64,000 nucleotides of DNA from Spirosoma aerolatum (lineage in GTDB: Bacteria > Bacteroidota > Bacteroidia > Cytophagales > Spirosomataceae): positions 1,313,001 to 1,377,000 of the forward strand of contig NZ_CP020104.1 of assembly GCF_002056795.1 (NCBI RefSeq). The letters are read 5' to 3'. The position numbers and the translations under genes were made by a program. This document shows positions 17,249 through 26,198 of this stretch, one piece after another (position 1 is the first letter of the stretch; each line of letters opens with the position of its first letter). A model generated the notes under the pieces. The model did no database searches and was not told where the DNA came from. It worked only from the letters and a program-made list of their open reading frames with translations.

Positions 17249-18496
17249 TTAAAATTCCAGGACTTCGTTATCACCAAAATTCTCGTAACTCGATGTAATG
17301 ACTTGCTCGCCCGGCTCCAGACCACTCAACACTTCGTAGTATTCCGGGTTTTTACGACCCAGCGTGATCGAACGTTTAACAGCCCGCTTGCCCGACTTAT
17401 CCACTACGTAGACCCAGTTGCCACCTGTGTCGGAGAAGAAGCCTCCAACGGGCAGTAGTGTAGCTTTGGCAGCTTTACCCAACTCCAACTGAATAGGCGA
17501 CGATTGCCCCCGTTTGATGCCTTCCGGCGTACCTTTCGGGAAAACCATATCGACTTCGAACCGACCATTTTTTACTTCTGGATATACCCGGCTGATTTCC
17601 AGTTCGTGGTTTTTTCCATTGAACTCAAACGAACCTTTCAGACCCGAAAATACCCGGCTGATGTAGTGTTCATCAATACCCACCCGCATTTTAAACCCAT
17701 TCAGGTCGTCGATCTGGCCGATGTTCTGGCCCCGGTTGATATTTGAACCGACTTCGACATCGATACTCGATAACTGACCCGAAACCGGCGCTTTTACTAC
17801 GAGATTATCCAGTGTCTGTTGCCAAAGAGCGACGTTTTTCTGCGTACGTTGCAAGGTGCCCTCTAATTGTTTGATCTGGAATTTTGCATTTTCCTCCTGG
17901 TACTTCTGCGTTTCGATTTCAATCGTGCGTTGACTCATCAGCCGATCATACGCCCGTTTGGCTTTCAGGTAATCTTCTTCCGAAACGACTTTATCTTTGA
18001 AGAGCTTTTCCTGCCGTTCATAGGTATCCTTCGCCTGAGCGATTTGGGCATCTACATCAGCCAATGTTTTGCGGAGGGTGAACCGTTCGATCTGTATCCG
18101 CTGACGGGTATTCTGCAGATCGTTGACGAGTCGGTTAGCCTCCGTTTCCGATTGTAAGAAGCTCAGTTTCAGGCTTTGGTTTTCCAGTTTTAGCAGTACT
18201 TCCCCTTTCTGAACCATGTTGCCGCCCTCAACCAGTTTCTGCGTTACGTATCCGCCTTCGATGGCATCGAGCCGGATTGTTTTCAGCGGTTGAACGACGC
18301 CCGTAACGGCAATGAAATCCTCAAATGGGCCGGTGGTGACGTCCGATACGGTTATTTTATCTTTTTCAACATTCAATTTCGACCGACGGTCGGCAAAGAA
18401 AAACGTGTAGGCAAGCAAGCCTACCAGAAGGGCACCGCCACCAAAAATAGCGATGCGTTGTGTTGTCCAAAATCGTTTAGGTAAGACGCGATCCAT
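17249..18496 (-). CDS. HlyD/MacA-type periplasmic adaptor subunit
   Basis: The 415-residue protein has an N-terminal membrane anchor (about residues 12-32), a biotinyl-lipoyl-like region (KGEVLLKLENQ, about 93-103), a long coiled coil (about 110-225), the returning lipoyl half (VKAPVSGQLSSIDVEVGSNI) and beta-barrel and proximal domains at the C-terminus. These adaptors link an inner-membrane ABC permease to an outer-membrane channel. No TolC-like gene is in the window. It is the first gene of the adaptor-ATPase operon and has a near-consensus sigma-54 promoter about 75 bp upstream of its ATG. Confidence 0.9.
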   Translation of the reverse strand: MDRVLPKRFWTTQRIAIFGGGALLVGLLAYTFFFADRRSKLNVEKDKITVSDVTTGPFEDFIAVTGVVQPLKTIRLDAIEGGYVTQKLVEGGNMVQKGEVLLKLENQSLKLSFLQSETEANRLVNDLQNTRQRIQIERFTLRKTLADVDAQIAQAKDTYERQEKLFKDKVVSEEDYLKAKRAYDRLMSQRTIEIETQKYQEENAKFQIKQLEGTLQRTQKNVALWQQTLDNLVVKAPVSGQLSSIDVEVGSNINRGQNIGQIDDLNGFKMRVGIDEHYISRVFSGLKGSFEFNGKNHELEISRVYPEVKNGRFEVDMVFPKGTPEGIKRGQSSPIQLELGKAAKATLLPVGGFFSDTGGNWVYVVDKSGKRAVKRSITLGRKNPEYYEVLSGLEPGEQVITSSYENFGDNEVLEF

Positions 18497-18572
18497 TGTT
18501 ACTTAATTGTCAATGAGTGAATTAGTTAATGAGCGATTCAATTCGCAGGCCTCATTGACTACTCTATCCTGT

Positions 18573-18588
18573 GCCAATAGTCATGCCA
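18573..18588 (-). promoter_or_regulatory. Sigma-54-type promoter of the adaptor-ATPase operon
   Basis: Read on the minus strand the site is TGGCATGACTATTGGC. The -24 half TGGCATG matches TGGCAYR fully, and TTG of the -12 half is correctly spaced; the consensus C after TTG is a G here, with GC shifted by one. A sigma-54 activator gene lies 2 kb away. Confidence 0.6.
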
Positions 18589-18643
18589 GATGAAATGAGG
18601 TGTTGATAATCAATAGTTTAACTTTTGTAGAACATAGCCGCTT

Positions 18644-18677
18644 GTCCGCTTTCGGACGGGTTTTGTCCGATTTTGGG
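18644..18677 (-). promoter_or_regulatory. Candidate enhancer sites for the NtrC-type activator
   Basis: GTCCGCTTTCGGAC (18644-18657) is a perfect 5-4-5 inverted repeat. A second half-site, GTCCGATTTTGG, begins 21 bp further on at 18665, that is two helical turns away. The palindrome lies 55 bp beyond the -24 element, in the usual range for enhancer sites of this regulator class. Confidence 0.5.
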
Positions 18678-18751
18678 GAGCCGTTAATTGGTTGAGTTAT
18701 GCCATAATCAATGTCGATCAGCCAGGTGCTTGATACGACCCCGTCAGGCAG

Positions 18752-20446
18752 TTACTTTACCTCTGCCAGTATATAAGGCGACAGCGTCTGCGAACGTGTA
18801 GCTGGATTCAGGAAACCGTATGTAAGCTGGCTAACGTGAAAATACGGAAATACAGCCAGTGTACGAAGTGTGAACCCGCGTTTACCAAGTGAGTCGGCAT
18901 CTTCGGCTGTTAGAAACACCTGTTTTTTGCCAGAAAGAAGCTGTTTTCGTAAGGCTGAGTCGGTTCGGGCGTAGTAAGTTGGCGCTGTAGCATAGAACTC
19001 GTACGACCAGAAACTTCCCCCGCCTACACCTGTGCCGGGTTCATAGAGTATAGTTGATTGGTTGGCCTGGGCAGGCTGTTCATTAGCGTAGCGAGCGGCT
19101 GTCATACCCGCCTGATACTGTAAAAATGTTGGGTACAGGAACAGATTCAGCGTTACAGCCAAGACCATCATCGCACCGATCATCCGCCCCAGAAGGCTAT
19201 CAAGCGATATATGTCGAAAAAAGTAGAACGTCGCCAGGGTAATAACAATAATCCATACGATGGCACTCACCATATGGGCAGGTTGAACAAGCAGTAACAG
19301 ACCAATCGCCAGCAGGGTAATAAGTAGACCAATGACCGTTTGCCCAATCGTCCACCGACGTAACGCAATGGGTGTCAGCCTGGCCAGATATTGAGCCGTC
19401 AGGATAGCGTAAAATGGGAACACAATGTTCAGGTAATGGGGGAGCTGAAAACCCGATAGCGAAAACAGGGCAAACGTGGCCAGCCCGGAACCCAGCGAAA
19501 CATATTCGGGCAACGCGTCTTTTCGTTTGATAAGCCGCGTTATGGCCTGTCCAACGCTCACATAGAGTGGCAGCGACCAGGGCAAAAACGCCCAAAGCAG
19601 CGTGTGTACGAAGAAGAATTTATCGCCTTCGCCTTTGATTGGCCCCGTGTTGAAGAAGCGCCCAAACTGACTGTCCCAAAAGAAGAATTTAACCCCCGAT
19701 ACTCCCGTTTTCCCGAAAACCACTTTTTCAGGATGCAGGTCAAATTGTTGGTATAGGCAATAGATTTCGGGTAAGGTAAAAACGAACGACAAAACAACCG
19801 CCAGATACCAGCGCCAGTTGAGCAGTTCGCGCCAGTGCCCTGTCAGGAGCCAGTGAAGGATGAGCCCTGCGCCAATTGGAATCAGAACGAAAACCCCTTT
19901 GGTCATTAGCGCGCAGCCTGTTAGCAGCGAACCCAATACCAGATGATAAAAACGACCTTTCAAAAATACCCGGTAGAAATGGTAAACTGCCCCGATGATC
20001 AGAGGCATCAGATAAGGCTCGGCCCGGACATCACTATTGGACAGCACGCCATGAAAAGCTGTCAGCAAAACTAGAGTGGCTAGCTGAGCTACCGCTTTTG
20101 AATAAGTGAGTCGGGCAAAGCGATACGTATAAGCAACGCTACCCAGAAAAGCCAGCAGAGCCGGGAATTTGTAGCCAAACGTAGTTACTCCAAAAATTCG
20201 ATAACTCAAAGCGGCAATCCAGAACGGGAAATGTGGTTTATCGAGCCAGTCGGTGCCTACAGCGTAGAGGTTCACAAAATCGCCGGTTTGGGCCATCTGT
20301 TTGGCAATACAGGCATACAGTGCTCCGTCGAGTTCCATAATGGGCGGGAAGAGCCCGGTGGCATTCAGGAAGATACCGACGGCTACGAGGGCATAAAAGA
20401 GCCGGTCATTTATGGGCATTAGATGGTCACTTTGGGTCATTGACAC
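18752..20446 (-). CDS. Family 39-type (ArnT-like) membrane glycosyltransferase
   Basis: This 564-residue protein has about 11-12 predicted membrane helices and a short soluble C-terminal part. The first periplasmic loop holds MELDGALYACIAKQM and later DKPHFPFW, matching the acidic-residue and substrate loop of ArnT/PMT glycosyltransferases that use polyprenyl-phosphate sugars. FSLSGFQLPHYLNIVFPFYA also fits the family. It would glycosylate lipids or proteins on the outer face of the inner membrane. The acceptor is unknown. It is followed by the adaptor operon promoter region and divergent from the activator gene. Confidence 0.82.
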   Translation of the reverse strand: MSMTQSDHLMPINDRLFYALVAVGIFLNATGLFPPIMELDGALYACIAKQMAQTGDFVNLYAVGTDWLDKPHFPFWIAALSYRIFGVTTFGYKFPALLAFLGSVAYTYRFARLTYSKAVAQLATLVLLTAFHGVLSNSDVRAEPYLMPLIIGAVYHFYRVFLKGRFYHLVLGSLLTGCALMTKGVFVLIPIGAGLILHWLLTGHWRELLNWRWYLAVVLSFVFTLPEIYCLYQQFDLHPEKVVFGKTGVSGVKFFFWDSQFGRFFNTGPIKGEGDKFFFVHTLLWAFLPWSLPLYVSVGQAITRLIKRKDALPEYVSLGSGLATFALFSLSGFQLPHYLNIVFPFYAILTAQYLARLTPIALRRWTIGQTVIGLLITLLAIGLLLLVQPAHMVSAIVWIIVITLATFYFFRHISLDSLLGRMIGAMMVLAVTLNLFLYPTFLQYQAGMTAARYANEQPAQANQSTILYEPGTGVGGGSFWSYEFYATAPTYYARTDSALRKQLLSGKKQVFLTAEDADSLGKRGFTLRTLAVFPYFHVSQLTYGFLNPATRSQTLSPYILAEVK

Positions 20447-20521
20447 GTATAGAATGAGGGTAAATGAAAGCGGCTGGCAATCTTTATGACAACGAAATTA
20501 ATCCGGTGCCATGTGACCGCC

Positions 20522-20550
20522 TAATGACAATGAATGACCATTTAATGACC
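20522..20550 (+). repeat. AATGAC-type interspersed repeat, copy 1
   Basis: TAATGACAATGAATGACCAT and the following TTAATGACC closely match copies at 33134, 33037 (inverted) and 33908. It lies in the divergent promoter region between the glycosyltransferase and activator genes. Confidence 0.55.
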
Positions 20551-20661
20551 ACAAACAACCATTCATGACAAATTGCTGGTCAAAGTACGGAAGAAATACG
20601 AAATTCGCCCCTGAATCTGAACCGGTGTGCAACAAATCGGCTAATCCATTATCTTTAGTAT

Positions 20662-22053
20662 ATGCAAGATGCCAAACTCCTACTGGTCGACGATGACCCC
20701 GATGTGCTGCTGGCAGCACGGTTGCTGCTCAAACGTCATGTTGCTTCGGTAGACATCGAGAAAAACCCTGAAAAACTACCTTTCCTGCTCAATAACAACC
20801 GGTATGATGCCATTGTCCTGGATATGAATTTCCAGCGCGATGTTAGTAGTGGTCGGGAAGGGTTTGCCTGGCTTGAGCGTATTCTGGACATTAATCCCAA
20901 AGCACGGGTGGTGTTATTTACCGCCTATGGCGATGTGGAAATGGCTGTTCGGGCCATCAAAGCGGGGGCCGTTGACTTTGTGCTCAAGCCCTGGCAAAAC
21001 GATAAGTTCCTGGATACGATCCGTAATGCTGTTGAAGGTGGTCGGGTAGATGGGGATGAATTGACTTCGTCGAACGGTAAAAAAGAGAAAAACGGGAAAG
21101 AGGTATCCGATAAAAAATCAGCCAAACAAACCAATATTATCGGTTCGGCCATGCGCCCCATTCTTGAGACTGTCGAACAGGTTGCCCCGACTGACGCTAA
21201 CGTGCTGATTTTGGGGGAGAATGGTACGGGTAAAGATTTGGTGGCTCGTGCTATTCATGAGCATTCGGATCGCAGCGATAAACCTTTTGTTAGTGTCGAC
21301 GTGGGAGCATTGACCGAAAGCTTATTCGAGAGTGAGTTATTTGGCCATGTAAAAGGAGCCTTTACCGATGCCCGCGATGACCGGGCCGGCCGGTTTGAAG
21401 AAGCCAACGGCGGCACTATTTTTCTGGACGAAATCGGTAACTTAAGCCCTGCTCAACAAGCCCGGTTACTGACCGTATTGCAGCAGCGCCAGGTAACTCG
21501 CGTTGGCTCGAATAAGGCCCGCCCCATTGATGTCCGGTTAATTTGTGCGACCAATGCCGACCTGAATGAGCGCGTAGCCGAGCGGCAGTTTCGTCAGGAC
21601 TTGCTGTATCGGATCAATACCATCGAATTGCATTTGCCACCCCTCCGCGAACGCCCAACTGATATAGGCCCACTGGCTGAATTTTTCCTGAAGAAATACG
21701 CCAGGCAATACAATCGGTCGGTGTCGGGCCTGAGTCCGGCGCTATTAGCCGAAATGAAGCAATACCGCTGGCCGGGTAATGTTCGGGAGTTGCAGCATGC
21801 CGTTGAACGGGCTGTCATTCTGGCTCGCCCTGAACTAGCGCAGGGAACCCTGTTGGAGCCCACCAATTTTGTCTTCAAAAATGGATCGACAGCCGCATCG
21901 CCCGTAAGCGAAACCCTTCAACTGGAAGACATGGAACGGCAATTGATTCAGCAGGCCATGCAAAAGCACCGGGGCAGCATTACCGATGTTGCGCGGGAGT
22001 TGGGCTTATCCCGACAGGCCTTGTATCGACGGCTGGAGAAGTTTGGACTTTAG
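20662..22053 (+). CDS. Sigma-54-dependent NtrC-family response regulator
   Basis: The 463-residue protein has a receiver domain (residues 1-120) with acidic D10-D12, phospho-acceptor D54, T87 and K109. The central AAA+ domain has Walker A GENGTGKD (185-192), a GAFTDA sigma-54 contact loop (232-237, canonical GAFTGA) and Walker B TIFLDE. A Fis-type helix-turn-helix ends the protein (about 438-460, TDVARELGLSRQALYRRL). It should activate sigma-54 promoters when phosphorylated. The likely partner kinase is at 24731-26083 and a likely target is the promoter at 18573. A TATCTTTA element lies only 4 bp before the ATG, so the transcript may be nearly leaderless. Confidence 0.93.
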   Translation: MQDAKLLLVDDDPDVLLAARLLLKRHVASVDIEKNPEKLPFLLNNNRYDAIVLDMNFQRDVSSGREGFAWLERILDINPKARVVLFTAYGDVEMAVRAIKAGAVDFVLKPWQNDKFLDTIRNAVEGGRVDGDELTSSNGKKEKNGKEVSDKKSAKQTNIIGSAMRPILETVEQVAPTDANVLILGENGTGKDLVARAIHEHSDRSDKPFVSVDVGALTESLFESELFGHVKGAFTDARDDRAGRFEEANGGTIFLDEIGNLSPAQQARLLTVLQQRQVTRVGSNKARPIDVRLICATNADLNERVAERQFRQDLLYRINTIELHLPPLRERPTDIGPLAEFFLKKYARQYNRSVSGLSPALLAEMKQYRWPGNVRELQHAVERAVILARPELAQGTLLEPTNFVFKNGSTAASPVSETLQLEDMERQLIQQAMQKHRGSITDVARELGLSRQALYRRLEKFGL

Positions 22054-22091
22054 GCCCTCGTTAGGTCTATATTTGTGCCAACGATACCGGT

Positions 22092-22516
22092 ATGGCTAAA
22101 GATATATATCATCAGATTGTACGAACAGCTCTTGAATAGAATGGGTGGGTAATTACCCACGACCCTTATCCAATTCGGGTGCTTGGTTTTGATCTGGATG
22201 TCGATTTAGGAGCTGAACGAATTTTAGCAGCTGAGCGAGAAACAGAAGGCAAGCTGGAAAAAGTTGCGATTGAAATAAAAAGCTTTCTAAGCCCATCGTT
22301 CATGCGCGATTTCCATCAGGCCGTTGGGCAATATACCAATACAATATTTTACTTCGTAGACAGGAAGAGGAACGAACGTTGTATTTAGCGGTTCCAAAAG
22401 CTGTGTTCGACCGCCGGTTTGAGCAGCCTGGAGTACGCTTTATTATAGAACAAACGAACCTGCATTTAATGGTTTTCGACGACGAAACATTGACTATAGA
22501 GGTATGGAAAAGATAG
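22092..22516 (+). pseudogene. xisH: Broken xisH-like gene (nonsense codon and frameshift)
   Basis: The start MAKDIYHQIVRTALE is followed by TAG at 22137-22139, where the family has Lys/Asp (KDGW-type motif; here NGWVITHDPY follows). The frame then continues through DLDVDLGAERILAAER and KVAIEIKSFLSPSFMRDFHQ, the XisH core with its PD-(D/E)XK-like E.K. Near 22350 a single-base deletion moves the rest, RTLYLAVPKAVFDRRFEQPG to VWKR, into another frame. The gene ends at 22516, overlapping xisI by 13 bp. TATATTTG at 22068-22075 fits a Bacteroidota -7 element. XisH and XisI are known from cyanobacterial fdxN-element excision. Confidence 0.8.
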
Positions 22517-22845
22517 AAACGTATCGTCAGTATGTATTAGATATTTATAATGATTATGCCCAAATAAAACCTGTTAATTTGCAGGATGTTGATAATCAGT
22601 TAATTGTTGATACAGAGCGAAATCATTATCAATTAGTGAGTATAGGTTGGGATAGAAAGCTGTTTAGTTATACCGTTATTTTTCATCTGGATATTAAAGC
22701 CGATGGAAAGATATGGATTCAGGTTAATAATACAGACCGTGATATTGCTGAAGAATTGGAAGAAAGAGGAGTTCCTAAATCGGATATTGTTATTGGTTTC
22801 CAACCCCCTCAGTACCGTCAATATACTGGCTATGCAGTAGCCTAA
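22504..22845 (+). CDS. xisI: XisI-like protein
   Basis: This 113-residue protein is intact. MEKIETYRQYVLDIYNDYAQ at the start, HYQLVSIGWDRKLFSYTVIF in the middle, KIWIQVNNTDRDIAEELEERG and the closing DIVIGFQPPQYRQYTGYA follow the XisI family from end to end. The family is named after a factor needed for excision of the cyanobacterial fdxN element, but homologues in non-differentiating bacteria have no proved role. The upstream partner is inactivated, so this copy may be an orphan. Its stop overlaps the convergent acyltransferase gene by 4 bp. Confidence 0.85.
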   Translation: MEKIETYRQYVLDIYNDYAQIKPVNLQDVDNQLIVDTERNHYQLVSIGWDRKLFSYTVIFHLDIKADGKIWIQVNNTDRDIAEELEERGVPKSDIVIGFQPPQYRQYTGYAVA

Positions 22846-23594
22846 CTCGCAACGGCTAATCCCAACGCTTTACCAATGGCTTCCTGAGATAGCCGGACTA
22901 CTTCGTCCGGGGCTTTTCCGGCGGGTTCAATACCTGGTAATACAGTCCATGACATACGGGTAAATGAGGTGAGCGGGAATAAGCCTTTCGGATTGAATCG
23001 GCCTGTTCCCTGAATGGCAATGGGAACCACAAGCGCATTGGGCGCGCGTTTGAGGAGCGTAATGACACCTCCAGGCATAAACGGCTTCATCTCGCCAATC
23101 GGTGACTTCGACCGGGTGCCTTCGGGGAAAATAACTGCCGAACGATTTGTTTGCTGAATCAGCTTCCCCAGCCGTGCGATTTCGGAAAGGGCTTGTTTGG
23201 CATCTTTGCGGTCGATGAGGGCGGCTCCACTTTTGCGAAGATTATAGGAAACACCAGGCGTACCTTTCGAGAGTTCGATTTTTGATACGAAAATGGGCGT
23301 GTGCCGACGCAGAAACCAGATGATTGGTGAAATGTCGAACATGCTCTGGTGATTGGCCACGAAAATAATCGGACGATCGGTGGGAAGGTTCGGCTGGTCG
23401 TGATAGTGGATGCTGCTGCCGGTCAGATACCAGCCATAGGCAATAGCGGCATTCATCCAGTCGACCACTTTTTTATGGGCTTGCTTGCCAAACACATTAA
23501 AGGCAATAACCTGTAAAACGTGGAAAATACACAGCACTAACCCGAAGTACAGTAGGTAGAGGCAACTTAGCAGATAATCCAATACTTTTTTCAT
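22842..23594 (-). CDS. plsC: 1-acyl-sn-glycerol-3-phosphate acyltransferase (PlsC family)
   Basis: The 250-residue protein has an N-terminal membrane segment (about residues 7-35), the catalytic H(X4)D motif in NHQSMFD (H82, D87) and the substrate motif FPEGTRS (156-162). PlsC enzymes make phosphatidate from lysophosphatidate at the inner membrane using acyl-ACP or acyl-CoA. A divergent acyl-ACP desaturase gene starts 152 bp away, so the two may act in the same membrane-lipid pathway. Genomes of this group often have several PlsC paralogues, so its exact acyl acceptor is not certain. Confidence 0.88.
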   Translation of the reverse strand: MKKVLDYLLSCLYLLYFGLVLCIFHVLQVIAFNVFGKQAHKKVVDWMNAAIAYGWYLTGSSIHYHDQPNLPTDRPIIFVANHQSMFDISPIIWFLRRHTPIFVSKIELSKGTPGVSYNLRKSGAALIDRKDAKQALSEIARLGKLIQQTNRSAVIFPEGTRSKSPIGEMKPFMPGGVITLLKRAPNALVVPIAIQGTGRFNPKGLFPLTSFTRMSWTVLPGIEPAGKAPDEVVRLSQEAIGKALGLAVAS

Positions 23595-23746
23595 AGAGAT
23601 CAGGACGAACCAATTCGCGCCCTAAAATTAACGATGAACTGATTTTTGTCAGGTAAAAAAACGTCTATCAGACAGATTCAATCGGTTATATTGCCGAACT
23701 TTACCCAGTCGTTAGGACAAATCATTCATTTTTTTGTTTATAGTTC

Positions 23747-24727
23747 ATGAGCTTATCAGGCACACGCATAGAGGTGATGCGTTACGTAGGAGAAACCATC
23801 GATGCCTCCATCGACCAGTTTTTGAAACCAATAGAAAAGTATTGGCAACCAGCCGATCTGTTGCCTGATACCACCAATGAGTCGTTTCTGGACGAAGTTA
23901 AAATGCTGCGCGAAAGCTGCCGGGAACTGTCGTACGATTACATTGCCGTTCTGGTAGGCGATACCATTACCGAAGAAGCCCTCCCTACCTACGAATCGTG
24001 GCTGATGGACATGGAAGGGATTGATCAGGGTAACCCGGCCAGTAGCTGGACCCGCTGGATTCGGAGCTGGACGGCCGAAGAAAACCGTCACGGCGATTTG
24101 CTTAATAAATTCCTGTACCTGTCGGGTCGGGTGAACATGCACGCGATGGAAGTATCGACGCAGTACCTGATTTCCGACGGATTCGATATTGGCACCAGTC
24201 GCGACCCATACCGGAATTTCGTTTACACCTCCTTTCAGGAATTAGCCACCAATATATCGCACCGCCGGACGGCAACGCTGGCCAAGCAGGCTGGGTGCAA
24301 TCAGCTGTCGAAAATTTGTGGCGTCATTGCGTCCGACGAAATGCGCCATCATAAAGCCTACAAGGAATTTGTAAGTAATATTTTTGAGGTCGATCCTTCC
24401 GAAATGATGCTGGCCCTGGAGGATATGATGCGCAAAAAAATTGTGATGCCTGCTCATTTTCTGCGGGAAACCGGCGTAAAATTGGGTGAAACATTCGCTC
24501 ATTTTTCGGATGCCGCTCAACGTCTGGGCGTGTACACCACAATGGATTATATCGAGATTGCCGAGTTACTGTTACAGGACTGGAAAATCGACTCAATTAA
24601 TGGTCTTAACGACAAGGCCCAGCGTGCCCGCGATTACCTGATGGCACTTCCTGCCCGACTGCGCCGGGTGGCCGACCGGACGAAAATCCCTGCCCTGGAA
24701 TATCCGTTTAGCTGGATTGCTGCGTAG
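23747..24727 (+). CDS. Acyl-ACP desaturase (ferritin-like diiron, type 2)
   Basis: The 326-residue soluble protein carries the diiron ligands of the plant-type stearoyl-ACP desaturase family: ITEEALPTYE (about residues 74-83), the EENRHG motif (about 111-116), SFQELATNISH (about 163-173) and DEMRHH (about 197-202). It would introduce a double bond into ACP-bound fatty acids using oxygen and reduced ferredoxin. The sensor kinase gene follows after only 3 bp, so the two are probably cotranscribed, which hints at a link between membrane fluidity and the NtrBC-type system. Confidence 0.9.
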   Translation: MSLSGTRIEVMRYVGETIDASIDQFLKPIEKYWQPADLLPDTTNESFLDEVKMLRESCRELSYDYIAVLVGDTITEEALPTYESWLMDMEGIDQGNPASSWTRWIRSWTAEENRHGDLLNKFLYLSGRVNMHAMEVSTQYLISDGFDIGTSRDPYRNFVYTSFQELATNISHRRTATLAKQAGCNQLSKICGVIASDEMRHHKAYKEFVSNIFEVDPSEMMLALEDMMRKKIVMPAHFLRETGVKLGETFAHFSDAAQRLGVYTTMDYIEIAELLLQDWKIDSINGLNDKAQRARDYLMALPARLRRVADRTKIPALEYPFSWIAA

Positions 24728-24730
24728 CCT

Positions 24731-26083
24731 ATGAATCGGTTCGCGATTGGTATAGCCTGGCGTATGATGGGCGTTGTGGTCCTGACCAGCACGATCACCT
24801 ACTTCTGGATTCAGGATGCCAATGGGTTGGTTATTTTTTTCTTGGCAATTGTAGGAATCGTCCTGACAGTTAATCTGTACCGCTTCGTAACCAGTCTGAA
24901 CCGAAAACTGACCCGCTTTCTGGAATCGGTTCGCTATTCTGATTTTGCGGTTGCGTTCCGGGCCGATAGCAATCTGGGACCTTCCTTTTATGAATTGAAC
25001 GACCAGTTTAATGAGGTGCTGGATGCGTTCCGGCAGGCCCGGGCCGAAAAGGAAGCGAACCTTCATTACGTCAATACCATCGTGCAGCACGTTAGTGTTG
25101 GTCTGCTGACTTTCGATGCCTCTGGTCAGGTTGAACTGGTCAATCAGACCGCCCTGCGATTGCTGGGTATTTACCGACTTCGTACCCTAAATGATCTCAA
25201 TCCGACGCATCCCGAACTGGCTCAGTTGCTCAAAACTACAACAGCCTCGCCCGTACCGACATCCCACCAGTTAGGTGCCGATGGCGAACTATCGGTACGT
25301 TGCACCGCCGTTCGACTGCGTGGGCGATTAGTGACCGTCGTGTCGATGCAGAACATCCGTACAGAATTGCAGCAGCGCGAACTCGATGCCTGGCAAAACC
25401 TGACGAAAGTTCTGCGGCACGAAATCATGAATTCCATCACGCCAATCGTGTCGCTGGCGGGTACCATGCGCGACATTGTCGAGGCCGATCTGATTCCCCT
25501 GGCGACCGAACAGCCGGGTGTTATTCCAAATTATGTGAATGAATCCGTAACGGATCTGCACGACGCCCTGATGACGATTCAGCAACGAGGGGCTGGGATC
25601 ATGCAGTTTGTGGATGCCTACCGAAACTTTACGACGATTCCCCAGCCGATTTTTGCAGAAGTCTCTGTCGAGCCGCTGCTGCGGAACGTAGTACAACTGG
25701 TGCAGCCTTACGCGCCTAAATGCCTGATCACCACATCGGTAGGCTCGCCCAACCTGGCTATACGTGCTGATGTATCGCAGATGGAGCAGGTTTTGCTCAA
25801 CCTGATCAAAAATGCCATCGAAAGTATGGATGGGATGGACAATCCGCATGTTGAACTGGAGGCCGTTTCGGAGGGACCACATGTTGTGATTCGTGTGACC
25901 GACAACGGGCCGGGTATTGAGCCCGAAGCGCTGGAGCAGATTTTTATCCCCTTCTACACCACCAAGAAAACCGGTTCGGGTATAGGTCTGAGCTTATCTC
26001 GCCAGATCATGCAGCTCCACGGGGGCAAACTCACCGCCGAATCTACCCCCGGCCAGGGCAGCACCTTCAGCCTGACGTTCTGA
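24731..26083 (+). CDS. NtrB-like sensor histidine kinase
   Basis: Two membrane helices (about residues 8-26 and 32-50) precede a HAMP-like linker, a PAS domain (about 110-205), a HisKA-type dimerisation region with LRHEIMNSITPI (phospho-acceptor H230) and a catalytic domain with NLIKNAIES (N box, 357-365), DNGPGI (G1) and TTKKTGSGIGLSLSRQIM (F/G2 region). It lacks a large extracellular sensor. The HEIMNSITP form is typical of kinases paired with sigma-54 activators in this phylum, so its partner is very likely the regulator at 20662, although five genes or gene remnants lie between them. Confidence 0.9.
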   Translation: MNRFAIGIAWRMMGVVVLTSTITYFWIQDANGLVIFFLAIVGIVLTVNLYRFVTSLNRKLTRFLESVRYSDFAVAFRADSNLGPSFYELNDQFNEVLDAFRQARAEKEANLHYVNTIVQHVSVGLLTFDASGQVELVNQTALRLLGIYRLRTLNDLNPTHPELAQLLKTTTASPVPTSHQLGADGELSVRCTAVRLRGRLVTVVSMQNIRTELQQRELDAWQNLTKVLRHEIMNSITPIVSLAGTMRDIVEADLIPLATEQPGVIPNYVNESVTDLHDALMTIQQRGAGIMQFVDAYRNFTTIPQPIFAEVSVEPLLRNVVQLVQPYAPKCLITTSVGSPNLAIRADVSQMEQVLLNLIKNAIESMDGMDNPHVELEAVSEGPHVVIRVTDNGPGIEPEALEQIFIPFYTTKKTGSGIGLSLSRQIMQLHGGKLTAESTPGQGSTFSLTF

Positions 26084-26198
26084 AAAAGTTATCATAAATA
26101 GTCAGAAAAAGCAAACTAGATGGTAATTAGCTAGCTATGCGCCTGACGTTTATGGTTAATTTAAAGCCTGTTTCTACTCAGCATAAACGACTGAACCC

